DNA of 64,000 nucleotides from a bacterium BMS3Bbin13 (GTDB lineage Bacteria > Pseudomonadota > Gammaproteobacteria > 21-64-14). Made by a program: the position numbers and the translations under genes. The notes beneath the pieces are model-generated. The model saw only the letters and a list, made by a program, of their open reading frames with translations. It was not told the DNA's origin and searched no databases. Location: positions 29,874-93,873 of the forward strand of contig BDTW01000044.1 of NCBI GenBank assembly GCA_002897735.1, written 5' to 3'. This document shows positions 38,109-49,269 of the stretch, in pieces; position 1 is the first letter of the stretch, and each line of letters starts with the position of its first letter.

Positions 38109-38744
38109 TCAGGCCGGGGTCTTGCGGCGGTATTCGCACCACTCGGCGATCGCGCATTCCCGACAGCGCGGCCGGCGTGCCGTACACACGTAGCGCCCGT
38201 GCAGGATCAGCCAGTGGTGGGCGTTGCGGTGGAACGGCTTCGGGACCGCCTTCACGAGTTTGCGTTCGACCTCCGCCGGCGTCTTGCCGCGTGCCAGCCC
38301 GGTGCGGTTGGCGACCCGGAAGACGTGGGTGTCGACGGCGATGGTAGGTTCGCCGAACGCGGTATTCAGGATCACGTTGGCGGTCTTGCGTCCCACCCCC
38401 GGCAGGGCCTCGAGCGCGGCGCGCTCGCGCGGTACCTCGCCGCCGTGGCGATCGAGCAGGATGCGGCAGGTCTTGATGAGATTACGGGCCTTGCTGTTGT
38501 ACAAGCCGATGGTGCGGATGTAGCGGACCAGCCCCCGCTCGCCCAGGCGCAGGATCGCCGCCGGGGTGTCGGCGACCGGAAACAGCTTGGCGGTGGCCGC
38601 GTTGACGCTGCGATCGGTGGCCTGCGCCGAGAGCACCACCGCGACCAGCAGTTCGAAGGTGGTGCCGTAGTGCAGTTCGGTGGTGGGTTCCGGGTCGGCC
38701 TCGCGCAGCCGCGCGAAAATCCGCTCGCGCGCGGCGCGGTTCAC
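38109..38744 (-). CDS. nth: Endonuclease III
   Basis: Base-excision-repair DNA glycosylase/AP lyase for oxidised pyrimidines. 211 residues from GTG 38744 (VNRAARERIFARL), identical in length to E. coli Nth; further upstream the frame is unrelated. Helix-hairpin-helix LPGVGRKTAN with the catalytic Lys, the catalytic Asp in IAVDTHVFRV, and the 4Fe-4S loop C-x6-C-x2-C-x5-C at the C-terminus (CTARRPRCRECAIAEWC) are intact. In many Gammaproteobacteria nth closes the rnf/rsx operon; here a single rnfB lies upstream on the same strand. Confidence 0.95.
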   Translation of the reverse strand: MNRAARERIFARLREADPEPTTELHYGTTFELLVAVVLSAQATDRSVNAATAKLFPVADTPAAILRLGERGLVRYIRTIGLYNSKARNLIKTCRILLDRHGGEVPRERAALEALPGVGRKTANVILNTAFGEPTIAVDTHVFRVANRTGLARGKTPAEVERKLVKAVPKPFHRNAHHWLILHGRYVCTARRPRCRECAIAEWCEYRRKTPA

Positions 38745-38889
38745 GGTGTCGCCGGGATCGGCCCGGACGCGCCGGAAGTGGCCGACCTCGGGCGTCGGGG
38801 GTCGAGGCACCTTCCGGGCCTCCCGCCCCAGGTCGTGCGGCATCCGCTCATGTCCCCGTCCCCGGTCTTTGGAGATTCCAAGTGCTCTG

Positions 38890-39168
38890 ATAATCCCCTT
38901 GAATCTCTGCCTGCACGCCACACTCGCCCGGCAACTGCGAGCGCATGTGCCCGGACCGATCCCGCGTAGCATGCTCGAGAAATTCGCCGCCGTGCAGATG
39001 ATCGACGTCGAGATCCCGACCGCCGACGCTCGAACCCTTACCTTGACACGCTACACCGAGCCGGAGCCCGATCTCAAGCTACTGCTGGAGCGGCGGCAGC
39101 TCGAACTACCGGCTCAGCCACCACCGAAAATCACTGCTGCCCAAGCCGAATCCGCCAAGTCGGGGTAG
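38890..39168 (+). pseudogene. Transposase C-terminal remnant
   Basis: About 92 codons on the plus strand ending in a proper stop. The stretch MIDVEIPTADARTLTLTRYT then EPEPDLKLLLERRQLELPAQ and PPPKITA resembles the C-terminal tail of large DDE transposases, probably IS1634-like, which end in RYTQPEPD...LLL...LPxQPPPRI. The catalytic part is gone and there is no start. It sits between nth and rnfB, interrupting what was probably one transcription unit. Family assignment is from memory. Confidence 0.45.
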
Positions 39169-39187
39169 GGCGGGCCTCGGCCCGCCG
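39165..39187. repeat. REP-like palindrome
   Basis: GTAGGGCGGGCCTCGGCCCG (then CCG), the consensus-like form of the dispersed palindrome, directly after the transposase remnant stop codon. Confidence 0.75.
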
Positions 39188-39250
39188 ACGCCGTTGAACC
39201 GTGCACGGCGGCGGGAACGATCCGCCGGGGTCGGCTGCCCAAGCCCCGCC

Positions 39251-39916
39251 CTATGGATCCCGGTGCTCGCGCGGGGGAACCGCTGCGCGAGCCGCGCGCC
39301 GGGCGCGGACGCGCTCGACGGCGGCGCGGATCACGGCCTGCTTGTCCGCAGGTGACGTGGACGCGGCGCCGGCCCGCTCCACGCGGCGTGCCGTACGCTC
39401 GGCCTGTTCCCGTGCGAGGCGCTCGCAGTGGCGCCGGTAGCGCTCGCGTGCCCGGTGCGCGGCCCGCCGCTCGTCGTGTGCCCGGGGATGGCGTTCCGGT
39501 ACCAGCACGATGCAGTCGACCGGGCATGGCGGGAGGCACAGCTCGCAACCGGTGCATTCATGGCGCAGCACCGTATGCAGATGCCTGGGCGCGCCGAGGA
39601 TGGCATCGACCGGACACGCCTGCAGGCACAGGGCGCAGCCGATGCACGCCGACTCATCGATGAGCGCCACCCGGCCCGGCGGCGCGCGGCCGACCTCGGG
39701 GGCGCGCGGCCGGGGAGTGCGCCCGAGCAGCCGGGCGAGGGCGCGAAGGGTGCGCTCGCCCCCGGGCGCGCACCGGTTGAACTCCGCTTCGCCGCGCGCG
39801 ACCGCATCCGCATAGGGGCGGCACGCGGGATAGCCGCAGCGCCGGCACTGGGTCTGGGGGAGCCGGTCGTCGATGCATTCGGCGAGGCCGGCCGAGGGTT
39901 CGGAATCCAATCGCAC
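39251..39916 (-). CDS. RnfB/RsxB-like iron-sulfur electron-transfer protein
   Basis: 221-residue cytoplasmic-side ferredoxin-like protein. An N-terminal 4Fe-4S motif of the RnfB type ([20 protein letters not shown], then NRCAPGG) is followed by two classical clusters, [14 protein letters not shown] and [14 protein letters not shown]. The N-terminal membrane anchor of full RnfB is missing, and after about residue 155 there is an Arg/Ala-rich basic tail. Start is GTG 39916. No rnfA, C, D, E or G is nearby, so it either serves another oxidoreductase or is a remnant of an rnf operon. Such proteins are also annotated RsxB in genomes lacking the complex. Confidence 0.85.
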   Translation of the reverse strand: MRLDSEPSAGLAECIDDRLPQTQCRRCGYPACRPYADAVARGEAEFNRCAPGGERTLRALARLLGRTPRPRAPEVGRAPPGRVALIDESACIGCALCLQACPVDAILGAPRHLHTVLRHECTGCELCLPPCPVDCIVLVPERHPRAHDERRAAHRARERYRRHCERLAREQAERTARRVERAGAASTSPADKQAVIRAAVERVRARRAARAAVPPREHRDP

Positions 39917-40151
39917 TTACTCAAGCTCCAGCCGTTGGAGCCGGTCCGAACGGTGTCGAGATGGGCACGGGGTTCAAGGGGTCAGAGTCCTCGAAATTTT
40001 ACAACCACGGTTCCCGTGGTAGAACTCAACACGGTTTGGGTCAATTTGAATAGCTGGAGCTTGAATAATCGCTATTTTGGTCCGACCCCTATTTCCGGGC
40101 CAGGCCTTCCATTTCCAGGGCACCAAATACCCATATGTCAAGCCTGACCCC

Positions 40152-42170
40152 TTATTTGATTTTCATGCCGGGTTGGGCGCCGGTGTCGGGGGCGAGCAGC
40201 CACAGGTCGCGTCCGCCCGGACCGGCCGCCAGCACCATGCCCTCGGAGACACCGAAGCGCATCTTGCGCGGCGCCAGATTGGCCACCATCACGGTGAGGC
40301 GGTCGACCAGTTCCTCCGGGCGATAGGCGGACTTGATCCCGGCGAGTACCGTACGCGTCTCGCCGCCCAGATCCAGGGTGAGGCGCAGCAGCTTGTCGGC
40401 ACCGTCCACCGTTTCGGCGCGCACGATGCGCGCGACGCGCAGATCGATCTCGGCGAACCGCTCGTAGTCGATCTGCGCCGCGGCGGGCCCGTCGGAGGAC
40501 GGCCCGCCCGGGGTCTCGTTCGTCTCGGGGCCGGCCGCCTCCACGATCGCCGCGACGGCCTGCGGCTCGACGCGTCGCAGCAGCGGCGTGAACGGCGCGA
40601 TCGCGTGGTCGAGGAGCGGGTGCGCGAGGTCCGCCCAGCGCAACGGTGCGATGGCGAGGAACGCCTCGGCGCGCTCGACGGTCGCGGGCAACACCGGCTT
40701 GAGATACGTGATGAGCGCCCGGAACAGGTTCAGGCCCTGCGTGCATACCGCGCCGACTTCGGCGTGACGTGCCGGATCCTTGGCGATCAGCCACGGCTTG
40801 TGGGCGTCGATGTATTGGTTGGCGCGGTCCGCCAGTCGCATGATCTCGCGCATGGCGCGGCCGTAGTCGCGCCCCTCGTAACAGCCGGCGATCTTCCCGG
40901 CGGCCCCGGAGAATTCGGCGTAGAGACCGGGATCGGCCAGTGTGGGGGCGAGCCGGCCGCCGCTGTGGCGGTGGATGAATCCCGCACAGCGGCTGGCGAT
41001 GTTCACCACCTTGCCGACCAGATCTGCGTTGACCCGTTGGATGAAGTCCTCCAGGTTGAGGTCGAGATCGTCTATGCCGGGTCCCAGCTTGGCCGCGAGG
41101 TAGTAGCGTAGATACTCCGGGTCGAGGTGCTCGAGATAGGTCCGGGCACGGATAAAGGTTCCCCGCGACTTGGACATCTTGCGCCCGTTCACGGTCAGGA
41201 AGCCGTGCGCCCAGACTGCCGTCGGGGTGCGGAAGCCGCTGCCGTGGAGCATCGCCGGCCAGAACAGGGTATGGAAGTAGACGATGTCCTTGCCGATGAA
41301 GTGGTAGAGTTCGGTGCTCGACCCGCGTCCCCACCACTCGTCGAAGTCCAGGCCGGTGCGCGCGCACAGCTTGCGGAAGCTCGCCATGTAACCGATCGGC
41401 GCGTCCAGCCAGACATAGAAATACTTGCCCGGGCTGTCCGGGATCTCGAAGCCGAAATAGGGTGCGTCGCGCGAGATGTCCCATTCGCGCAGTCCCGCGC
41501 CGAACCACTCCTCGAGCTTGTTGGCGACCTCCGGCTGGACGTGCCCGCTGCGGGTCCACTCCCTGAGCATCGCCTCGAACTCCGGCAGGCGGAAGAAGAA
41601 GTGCAGGTTCTCACGCGGTTGCGGACGCGCGCCGGAGAGCACCGATACCGGATTGCGCAGTTCGGTCGGGCCGTAGGTGGCGCCGCACGCCTCGCAGCTG
41701 TCGCCGTACTGATCGGGGGCGCCGCAGCGCGGGCACTCGCCCTTGATGAAGCGGTCCGGGAGGAACAGCTTTTTCTCGGGGTCGTAGAGGTCGGTCACCG
41801 TGCGCCGGACGATGTGGCCGGCGTCGCGCAGCCGCTCATAGATCCGCTCGGCCAGTTCCCGATTCTCCGGCGAGTGGGTGGAGTGGTATTGGTCGAATCC
41901 GATCAGGAAACCGGCGAAGTCCGCGCGATGCTCGCGCGCCATCTGTTCGATCAGGACCTCGGGCGCGACCCCTTCGGCCCAGGCGCGCAGCATGATCGGC
42001 GTGCCGTGGGCGTCGTCGGCGCACACGTAGTGGCATTCGTGTCCGCGCAGCCGCTGGAAGCGGACCCAGATGTCGGTCTGGACGTACTCCACCAGATGGC
42101 CCAGGTGAATGGGTCCGTTGGCATAGGGCAGTGCGCTGGTGACCAGGATCTTGCGCGGAGTCTGGTTCAT
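40152..42170 (-). CDS. metG: Methionyl-tRNA synthetase
   Basis: Class I aminoacyl-tRNA synthetase, 672 residues. HIGH-type motif IHLGH at residues 21-25, KMSKS in [10 protein letters not shown] near 334, zinc knuckle [17 protein letters not shown] near 145-161, and anticodon-binding helices after 400. The C-terminal OB-fold tRNA-binding domain (Trbp111-like, about 570-672: [12 protein letters not shown] ... GMVLAAG) is attached. Full length. Divergent from mrp with about 200 bp between them. Downstream, 39960-40150 is AT-richer filler with no gene; an inverted repeat ACCACGG-TTC-CCGTGGT at 40004-40020 may be a weak terminator. Confidence 0.96.
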   Translation of the reverse strand: MNQTPRKILVTSALPYANGPIHLGHLVEYVQTDIWVRFQRLRGHECHYVCADDAHGTPIMLRAWAEGVAPEVLIEQMAREHRADFAGFLIGFDQYHSTHSPENRELAERIYERLRDAGHIVRRTVTDLYDPEKKLFLPDRFIKGECPRCGAPDQYGDSCEACGATYGPTELRNPVSVLSGARPQPRENLHFFFRLPEFEAMLREWTRSGHVQPEVANKLEEWFGAGLREWDISRDAPYFGFEIPDSPGKYFYVWLDAPIGYMASFRKLCARTGLDFDEWWGRGSSTELYHFIGKDIVYFHTLFWPAMLHGSGFRTPTAVWAHGFLTVNGRKMSKSRGTFIRARTYLEHLDPEYLRYYLAAKLGPGIDDLDLNLEDFIQRVNADLVGKVVNIASRCAGFIHRHSGGRLAPTLADPGLYAEFSGAAGKIAGCYEGRDYGRAMREIMRLADRANQYIDAHKPWLIAKDPARHAEVGAVCTQGLNLFRALITYLKPVLPATVERAEAFLAIAPLRWADLAHPLLDHAIAPFTPLLRRVEPQAVAAIVEAAGPETNETPGGPSSDGPAAAQIDYERFAEIDLRVARIVRAETVDGADKLLRLTLDLGGETRTVLAGIKSAYRPEELVDRLTVMVANLAPRKMRFGVSEGMVLAAGPGGRDLWLLAPDTGAQPGMKIK

Positions 42171-42370
42171 GGATTTTAGAAAGACTTAGTCGTAGGCCGC
42201 CGGGCGGATCCGGGGCGCGCCTACAGTATCAATTCCGAGGCCGGGCCGCCACCGGGGCGTTCGGCCGGCCTGGGCCGGGACGGAGCGCGGGAAATCGTGT
42301 AAACTGGCCGGATTCACTGGGACCTCGCGCCGGCCTGTCGGGCCGGCGCACTGCGCAGGAGGTTTTGAAC

Positions 42371-43462
<1,092 letters not shown>

Positions 43463-43549
43463 ACGGAACCGCGGAAGGATACCGGAGCCGATACGGGGAT
43501 CACAGCACGGGCGCGCCGGGTGCGGTTCCCGCCCGCGCCCTCGACGACG

Positions 43550-44116
43550 ATGTCGATCAAGTCCGACAAGTGGATCCGGCGCATGGCGTTCGAGCACGGC
43601 ATGATCGAGCCGTTCGAGCCCGGTCAGGTGCGTACGAGCGGTGCCGCGCGCATCATCTCCTATGGGACCTCCAGCTACGGTTACGATATCCGTTGCGCGG
43701 ACGAGTTCAAGATCTTTACCAACATCAACTCGGCGATCGTCGATCCGAAGGACTTCGACGCCGACAGCTTCGTCGACGTCCAGGGCGGAGTCTGTATCAT
43801 CCCGCCCAATTCCTTCGCCCTGGCCCGCACCGTCGAGTACTTCCGCATCCCGCGCAACGTCCTGACCCTCTGCCTCGGCAAGTCGACCTACGCCCGCTGC
43901 GGGATCATCGTCAACGTCACGCCCCTGGAGCCGGAGTGGGAGGGTCACGTGACCCTCGAGTTCTCGAACACCACCCCGCTGCCGGCCAAGATCTATGCGA
44001 ACGAGGGGGTGGCCCAGGTGATCTTCCTGGAGGCGGACGAACTCTGCGAGGTCTCCTACCGCGACCGCAGCGGAAAGTACCAGGCGCAGCGCGGCGTGAC
44101 CCTGCCCAAGGCCTGA
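43550..44116 (+). CDS. dcd: dCTP deaminase
   Basis: Converts dCTP to dUTP for thymidylate synthesis; cytoplasmic trimer. 188 residues from [13 protein letters not shown], exactly the family length; ten more codons upstream are open but not conserved. Motifs: [38 protein letters not shown] (catalytic Glu and surrounding loop) and [10 protein letters not shown]. Ribosome-binding site poor. Immediately followed by a long repeat array. Confidence 0.95.
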   Translation: MSIKSDKWIRRMAFEHGMIEPFEPGQVRTSGAARIISYGTSSYGYDIRCADEFKIFTNINSAIVDPKDFDADSFVDVQGGVCIIPPNSFALARTVEYFRIPRNVLTLCLGKSTYARCGIIVNVTPLEPEWEGHVTLEFSNTTPLPAKIYANEGVAQVIFLEADELCEVSYRDRSGKYQAQRGVTLPKA

Positions 44117-44130
44117 GCGAGGGATCCGCC

Positions 44131-45097
44131 GTAGCCCGGAATGGCGTGAAGCGCAATCCGGGGACCGGCCTCCCGTCGCAGCGCCATCCCCGGATTTCGG
44201 CCTGCGGCCTGTATCCGGGCTACTCGGGTTCCGCGGCCGTTTTTCACGATGTCACCTCGGCCGCCGGGTTTCCCGGAGAAGGCCCGCGGCCGGTGTCGGC
44301 AATGTAGCCTGGATGCAGCGAAGCGAAATCCAGGAAAGACGTGAGGCGCCCCCATCCCCGGATTTCGGCCTACGGCCTGTATCCGGGTTACTCGGGTTCC
44401 GCGGCCGTTTTTCACGATGTCACCTCGGCCGCCGGGTTTCCCGGAGAAGGCCCGCGGCCGGTGCCGGCAATGTAGCCTGGATGCAGCGAAGCGAAATCCA
44501 GGAAAGACGTCGAGGTGTCCCCATTCCCGGATTTCGGCCTACGGCCTGTATCCGGGCTACTCGGGTTCCGCGGCCGTTTTTCACGATGTCACCTCGGCCG
44601 CCGGGTTTCCCGGAGAAGGCCCGCGGACGGTGCCGGCAATGTAGCCTGGATGCAGCGAAGCGAAATCCAGGAAAGACGCCGAGGCGCCCCCATTCCCGGA
44701 TTTCGGCCTACGGCCTGTATCCGGGCTACCCGGGTTCCGCGGCCGTTTTTCACGATGTTACCTCGGCCGCCGGGTTTCCCGGAGAAGGCCCGCGGCCGGT
44801 GCCGGCAATGTAGCCTGGATGCAGCGAAGCGAAATCCAGGAAAGACGCCGAGGCGTCCCCATTCCCGGATTTCGGCCTACGGCCTGTATCCGGGCTACTC
44901 GGGTTCCGCGGCCGTTTTTCACGATGTTACCTCGGCCGCCGGGTTTCCCGGAGAAGGCCCGCGGCCGGTGCCGGCAATGTAGCCTGGATGCAGCGAAGCG
45001 AAATCCAGGAAAGACGTCGAGGCGTCCCCATTCCCGGATTTCGGCCTACGGCCTGTATCCGGGCTACCCGGGTTCCGCGGCCGTTTTTCACGATTCG
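44131..45097. repeat. Tandem array, 169-bp unit, about five and a half copies
   Basis: The landmark CGGATTTCGGCCT recurs at 44191, 44359, 44528, 44697, 44866 and 45035: one spacing of 168 and four of 169 bp. Units differ by only a few bases. Each unit holds GTAGCCTGGATGCAGCGAAG-type and CCTGTATCCGGGCTAC-type words, the second dispersed repeat family, in inverted arrangement. The final copy stops in CCGTTTTTCACGATT near 45096, next to the DUF3108 gene end. The array lies between convergent dcd and DUF3108; apparent frames through it are repeat artefacts. Confidence 0.95.
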
Positions 45098-45128
45098 GGC
45101 CTCCAATCGTAAAACACTACACCGGCTG

Positions 45129-45926
45129 CTAAGGTGTCGTCGCGTCGTTGTCGGTGTGCGCCTGTGCCTGCGCGGCGGTGGTGATCTTCCCCTGCAATGC
45201 GTCCAGGACCATGTTGAAGGCGGGTCCATCGGAGCGCTGGTAGGCGATGCGCACGGGCAGGTAGCACAAACGCGGCGCCGCCCAGACGTAGTCGGGTTTC
45301 TCTCCGGGCAGGGGGATGCGCTTGAGTTTGACGGCCTCGAAGGTGCCGAGCGGGGTGTCGACCTTCTCGGTGTCCTCGATTTTGAAATGGAAGGTCTTGA
45401 GCCGCCCCTTGTCCACGAAGCGGTAGTCGAGGGGCCTGTGGTGGTGGAGCATGTCGCGCATCATGGCGACCTGGAACAGGATTCGGTCCAGGACGCCGTC
45501 GTGGATTTTCAATACCGTGGTGCGCCCGTCGTCGTCCTGCACGGCGCGCAACGCCGGCCAGTCGAAGCGCGTGCGGATGATGCGTAACCGGTTGCCGCGG
45601 CGCTTGCGGTAGAGCGTGTCGAGCGGCCGGATCACCTGTCCGTCCAGTGACCAGTCGCTGCGCTCGATCAGCTTCTCCCTCTTGAACCAGGCGAAGATCC
45701 CGACCGGCCGGCTGAGGGTCTCGTAGCGGAACGTGTCCGGGCCGGTACGCACCAGGGAGACGCGGTATTCGCCGACCGTGGCGAGCCCGCCGAGCACGCT
45801 TACCTCGTAGTGCGCCGTAAACGGCGCCAGGTTCGCGAGCGCGCAGGCGGCACGCGAGGTCGCGGGCAGCGCCGCCAGCAGCGCAAGGCACGCCAGCACC
45901 GGAGCGCGTGCGCGCGCGTGCCTCAT
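45129..45926 (-). CDS. DUF3108 domain exported protein
   Basis: 265 residues with a Sec signal peptide (PVLACLALLAALPATSRAA). The body has the DUF3108 pattern: FTAHYEVSVLGGLATVGEYR, RYETLSRPVGIFAWF, then later TPLGTFEAVKLKR and LPVRIAYQRSDG. It is predicted to be a beta-rich periplasmic or outer-membrane-associated protein of unknown function. ATG 45926 overlaps the purN stop (ATGA). The linkage DUF3108-purN-purM is common in Gammaproteobacteria. Confidence 0.85.
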   Translation of the reverse strand: MRHARARAPVLACLALLAALPATSRAACALANLAPFTAHYEVSVLGGLATVGEYRVSLVRTGPDTFRYETLSRPVGIFAWFKREKLIERSDWSLDGQVIRPLDTLYRKRRGNRLRIIRTRFDWPALRAVQDDDGRTTVLKIHDGVLDRILFQVAMMRDMLHHHRPLDYRFVDKGRLKTFHFKIEDTEKVDTPLGTFEAVKLKRIPLPGEKPDYVWAAPRLCYLPVRIAYQRSDGPAFNMVLDALQGKITTAAQAQAHTDNDATTP

Positions 45927-46594
45927 CCCGGCGCTTCTGCGCCGGGATGCACGGTGAGGGGCCGATCCAGGCGCCGCCCGTCGAGCCACGCCCCGTCCGG
46001 TTCCAACCGCAAGCGCCCGTCGGCGAACCAGCGCACCGCCAGTGGATAGATCCGGTGTTCCTGTTCGAGCACCCGCGCCGCCAGGGTCTCGGGGTCGTCA
46101 TCGGGTAGGACCGGGACGCGCGCCTGGACCACGATCGGTCCCCCGTCCAGTTCTTCGGTTACGAAGTGCACGCTCGCACCGTGTTCGGATACGCCGGCCT
46201 GCAGGGCGCGGCGATGCGTGTCCAGGCCGCGGAATTCCGGCAGCAGCGAGGGATGGATGTTGAGGATCCGGCCGTGATAGCGGCCTACGAATGCGGGTCC
46301 GAGGATACGCATGAAGCCGGCGAGCGCCACCAGTCCGGGGCTGTGACGCTCGATCGTCGCCCGCAGCGCCGCGTCGAACGCCCCGGGCGCGCGCAACGCG
46401 CGGTGGTCCACGACCTCCGCGGGGACACCGGCGCGGCGCGCGCGCTCGAGCCCCGCGGCCTCGGGTCGGTTGGAGATCACGGCACGCACCGAAAACGGCG
46501 CCGCGTCGGCTGCGCTCGCGTCGAGCAGCGCCTGAAGGTTGCTGCCCCGCCCCGAGATCAGTACGACGACCGGCAGCGGTGCGCGTTCGCTCAT
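45923..46594 (-). CDS. purN: Phosphoribosylglycinamide formyltransferase
   Basis: Transfers a formyl group from 10-formyl-THF to GAR in purine synthesis. 223 residues. [12 protein letters not shown] phosphate loop near residue 15; catalytic triad region [10 protein letters not shown] and [18 protein letters not shown] (Asn, His) with the later Asp in [11 protein letters not shown]. It overlaps purM by four bases (ATGA) and the DUF3108 gene by four, so the three are co-translated. Confidence 0.95.
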   Translation of the reverse strand: MSERAPLPVVVLISGRGSNLQALLDASAADAAPFSVRAVISNRPEAAGLERARRAGVPAEVVDHRALRAPGAFDAALRATIERHSPGLVALAGFMRILGPAFVGRYHGRILNIHPSLLPEFRGLDTHRRALQAGVSEHGASVHFVTEELDGGPIVVQARVPVLPDDDPETLAARVLEQEHRIYPLAVRWFADGRLRLEPDGAWLDGRRLDRPLTVHPGAEAPG

Positions 46595-47667
46595 CCGATC
46601 TCCACGGCCGGCGCCGGGTCCGCGGAGCGCTCCACGCGGCCGATGTGCCAGGCGCTCTCACCGTGCCGGGCGAGCAGATCGAGACTCGGCTCGAGCGCGT
46701 CCGGCGCGACGGCCGCGACCATGCCGATACCGCAGTTGAAGGTTCGGTAGAGTTCCGGGTCGGAGATGCGCCCTTGTTCCCGTAGCCAGTCGAAGATCGG
46801 TGGGCGCGGCCAGGCGCGCGCGTCCAATACGGCGCGAGTGCCCGGCGGCAGCACCCGCGGCAGGTTCTCGGGCAACCCGCCGCCCGTGATGTGCGCCAGG
46901 CTGCGCACCTCGACGCGCTCGATCAGGGCCAGCAGGGGTTTGACGTAGATCCGTGTGGGGGCGAGCAGTACCTCGCCGAGCGTTCGCCCGTGGAAATCCC
47001 CGTGCAGGTCCGCACCGCTGCGCGACAGGACCTCGCGGATCAGCGAGTAGCCGTTGGAGTGCGGGCCCGACGACGCCAGACCGATCAGCGCATCCCCGGG
47101 GCGTACGCGCGTCCCGTCGATGATGCGCGTCTTCTCCACCAGCCCGACGCAGAACCCCGCGAGGTCGTAGTCGCCGGCGGCGTACATCCCCGGCATCTCC
47201 GCCGTCTCGCCGCCCACCAGCGCGGCGCCCGCCTGCTCGCAGCCGGCGGCGATGCCGCGAATGACGTCCGCGGCGGTGTCCACGTCCAGCGCGCCGGTGG
47301 CCAGGTAGTCGAGAAACAGCAGCGGTTCCGCACCCTGGACCACGATGTCGTTCACGCACATGGCGACCAGGTCGATGCCCACGGTGTCGTGGCGCCGCAG
47401 CTCGACGGCGAGCTTGAGCTTGGTGCCCACGCCGTCGGTCCCGGAGACCAGCACCGGTTCGCGGTAACGGTTCAGGGGCAGCTCGACCAGCGCCGCGAAG
47501 CCGCCGAGTGCGCCGAGCACCTCCGGACGGCGGGTGCGCGCCACGAACGGCCGGATGCGCTCCACCAAGCGGGCGCCGGCATCGATATCGACACCGGCGG
47601 CGCGGTACGTCAGCGCGTCGGGATCGGTTGTGGCGTCGGGGGCCGGAAGGTCGTCTCGATGTGACAT
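46591..47667 (-). CDS. purM: Phosphoribosylformylglycinamidine cyclo-ligase
   Basis: AIR synthetase, the next-but-two purine step after PurN. 358 residues from [15 protein letters not shown] at 47667; the longer frame upstream is untranslated. ATP-site and signature blocks: [49 protein letters not shown] and [15 protein letters not shown] box at 47722-47727 on the minus strand (followed by GTAAAAC) is a plausible -10 element for this operon. Confidence 0.95.
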   Translation of the reverse strand: MSHRDDLPAPDATTDPDALTYRAAGVDIDAGARLVERIRPFVARTRRPEVLGALGGFAALVELPLNRYREPVLVSGTDGVGTKLKLAVELRRHDTVGIDLVAMCVNDIVVQGAEPLLFLDYLATGALDVDTAADVIRGIAAGCEQAGAALVGGETAEMPGMYAAGDYDLAGFCVGLVEKTRIIDGTRVRPGDALIGLASSGPHSNGYSLIREVLSRSGADLHGDFHGRTLGEVLLAPTRIYVKPLLALIERVEVRSLAHITGGGLPENLPRVLPPGTRAVLDARAWPRPPIFDWLREQGRISDPELYRTFNCGIGMVAAVAPDALEPSLDLLARHGESAWHIGRVERSADPAPAVEIG

Positions 47668-47979
47668 GCGGCGGGTTCGTGATCTTTGGTGCGGCCTGCA
47701 GCCGCGATAGTCGAGTTTTACACTATACGGGTTTTTTGGGCCAGATTCCTTCCGGGGTGTGGGGGTGGGATGGAGTGGCGGGCCGCAGCGTACTCTCCTC
47801 ATCCGCCCCTGCGGGGTGAGGGAGGAGGGAAGAGGTGACGGTCCGTGACCGCACTGAGGGAGGGTTCCCGCATCGCGGAAACGAGATATGCTATTTTATC
47901 GTTTCTTACTCGATGCGCGCCGGACGGCCGGTTTCCGTCGGCGGCCCGGCGGATCCCGGTATTTCCTGGAGACAGGCCT
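47668..47979. other. Divergent intergenic region between purM and the DUF2066 gene
   Basis: 312 bp holding both promoters. Toward purM, TATAGT (47722-47727, minus strand) is the best -10 candidate. Toward the DUF2066 gene, ATGCTATTTTATCG near 47888 is an AT-rich possibility. No known riboswitch or PurR-like site was recognised, and no gene. Confidence 0.4.
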
Positions 47980-49269
47980 ATGCACATTCTCCGTCGCCGG
48001 TGCGCGTCGGCCCGCGTCGCCGGGACCCTCGTCCTGTTGGCGATCGCCCTGCCGGCGTCGGCGCGCATGGTGCGGGACCTCTACACCGTGCAGCAGCCGG
48101 TGAACGGTCAGGGTGTGAGCGAGCGGCTGGCCGCATTCCGCAGCGGGTTGGCGGAGGTCTTCGTGCGGATCTCAGGCGATGCACAGGTCGCCGGCGATCC
48201 CAAGCTCCGGGTCGCCCTGCAGGATCCGGCCCGGTTCGTGTTGGAGTACCGGTACGAGCAGGCGCCGCCGGCGGTCGCACCCGCTTCCCCGCAGGCCGCG
48301 CCCGCATCGACCCAGGTACCGTCGGCATCGACCCAGGCCGCCCCGGCATCGACCCAAGCGCCGTCGGCACCGGCCCAAGCACCGCCCGAGTCCGCCCAAT
48401 CCGGGGGATCGAATACGGTGGCGGCCGGTATGCCGCCGGCGCTACGCCTGTGGATGCGTTTCGATCCCGATGCCGTGCGCATCATCCTGCAGCAGGCCGC
48501 TCTCCCGGTGTGGGGCAGCGCGCGGCCGACCACCCTGATCTGGTTGGCCGTGGAGGACGGGATGCAACGCTCGATCGTGGGCGAGAACGAGCAGTCGCCG
48601 CTGGAACGGGCCTTGGTGAAGGTCGCCTCCCAACGTGGGATTGCGGTGCTGTTGCCGCTCATGGACCTGGAGGACGAGCGCCGGCTGAGTTTCGGCGATC
48701 TGTGGGGCGGGTTCGCCGCGCCGGTGCGTGCCGCGTCGGCCCGCTATGGTACGCACGCCGTCCTCGTCGGGCGGATCCGCCATGGTTCGGGGGGCGAATG
48801 GCGCGCCCGTTGGACCTTGTACGTGGGAAATCACACCGCCCGTTGGCGCTCGGGGGCGGATACCGAGGCGCAGTTGCTCGGGTTCGGCATCAACGGGTTG
48901 GCGGATCGGCTGGCGGCGCAGTTCGCGGTACCTGCGGGCGATACCGCGCGCAGCCTGGTCCGGATCGAGGTGAACGGCGTGCGCTCGCTGAAGGCCTACG
49001 CCCGGGTGCGCGCCTACCTGCGTCGGCTCAATCCCGTGCTGCATGTGCAGACGTTCGCAGTCCGCACCGCCCAGGCGGACTTTCGGTTGGAGATCCGGGG
49101 TGATATCAGAGTCCTGAAACAGGCCATCGGCCTGGGCCGGATTCTTGCGCCCGGCGGTGCGGGTCCGGCGTCGCCCGGTCCACCACCCGCCGGCGTCCCA
49201 ACGGTGGGTGGCCCGGCCTCGGAAACCGGTGCCGCCGGTACCCTCCTGGTCTACCGCCTCGTCCCATGA
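47980..49269 (+). CDS. DUF2066 domain exported protein
   Basis: 429 residues from MHILRRRCASARVAG at ATG 47980 (CTGGAGACAGG upstream). Sec signal peptide ends near PASARM. The DUF2066 pattern is visible as FRSGLAEVFVRISGD, PARFVLEYRYE and PTTLIWLAVEDG. Near residues 90-140 there is an inserted low-complexity stretch made of repeated ASTQ/APAQ words, absent from homologues I recall. Function unknown. The stop overlaps the next gene by four bases; the block DUF2066-...-hda opposite purMN is conserved. Confidence 0.82.
   Translation: MHILRRRCASARVAGTLVLLAIALPASARMVRDLYTVQQPVNGQGVSERLAAFRSGLAEVFVRISGDAQVAGDPKLRVALQDPARFVLEYRYEQAPPAVAPASPQAAPASTQVPSASTQAAPASTQAPSAPAQAPPESAQSGGSNTVAAGMPPALRLWMRFDPDAVRIILQQAALPVWGSARPTTLIWLAVEDGMQRSIVGENEQSPLERALVKVASQRGIAVLLPLMDLEDERRLSFGDLWGGFAAPVRAASARYGTHAVLVGRIRHGSGGEWRARWTLYVGNHTARWRSGADTEAQLLGFGINGLADRLAAQFAVPAGDTARSLVRIEVNGVRSLKAYARVRAYLRRLNPVLHVQTFAVRTAQADFRLEIRGDIRVLKQAIGLGRILAPGGAGPASPGPPPAGVPTVGGPASETGAAGTLLVYRLVP

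Noticed and set aside
39979..40158. GGGGTCAG and CTGACCCC words flanking an AT-rich spacer after metG
   Set aside because: Too short and imperfect to call a mobile element.
44131..45097. Possible repeat-protein gene, since plus-strand frames run through the 169-bp units
   Set aside because: Unit length is not a multiple of three, so no frame keeps the same repeat; frames shift from unit to unit, and the words match intergenic dispersed repeats.
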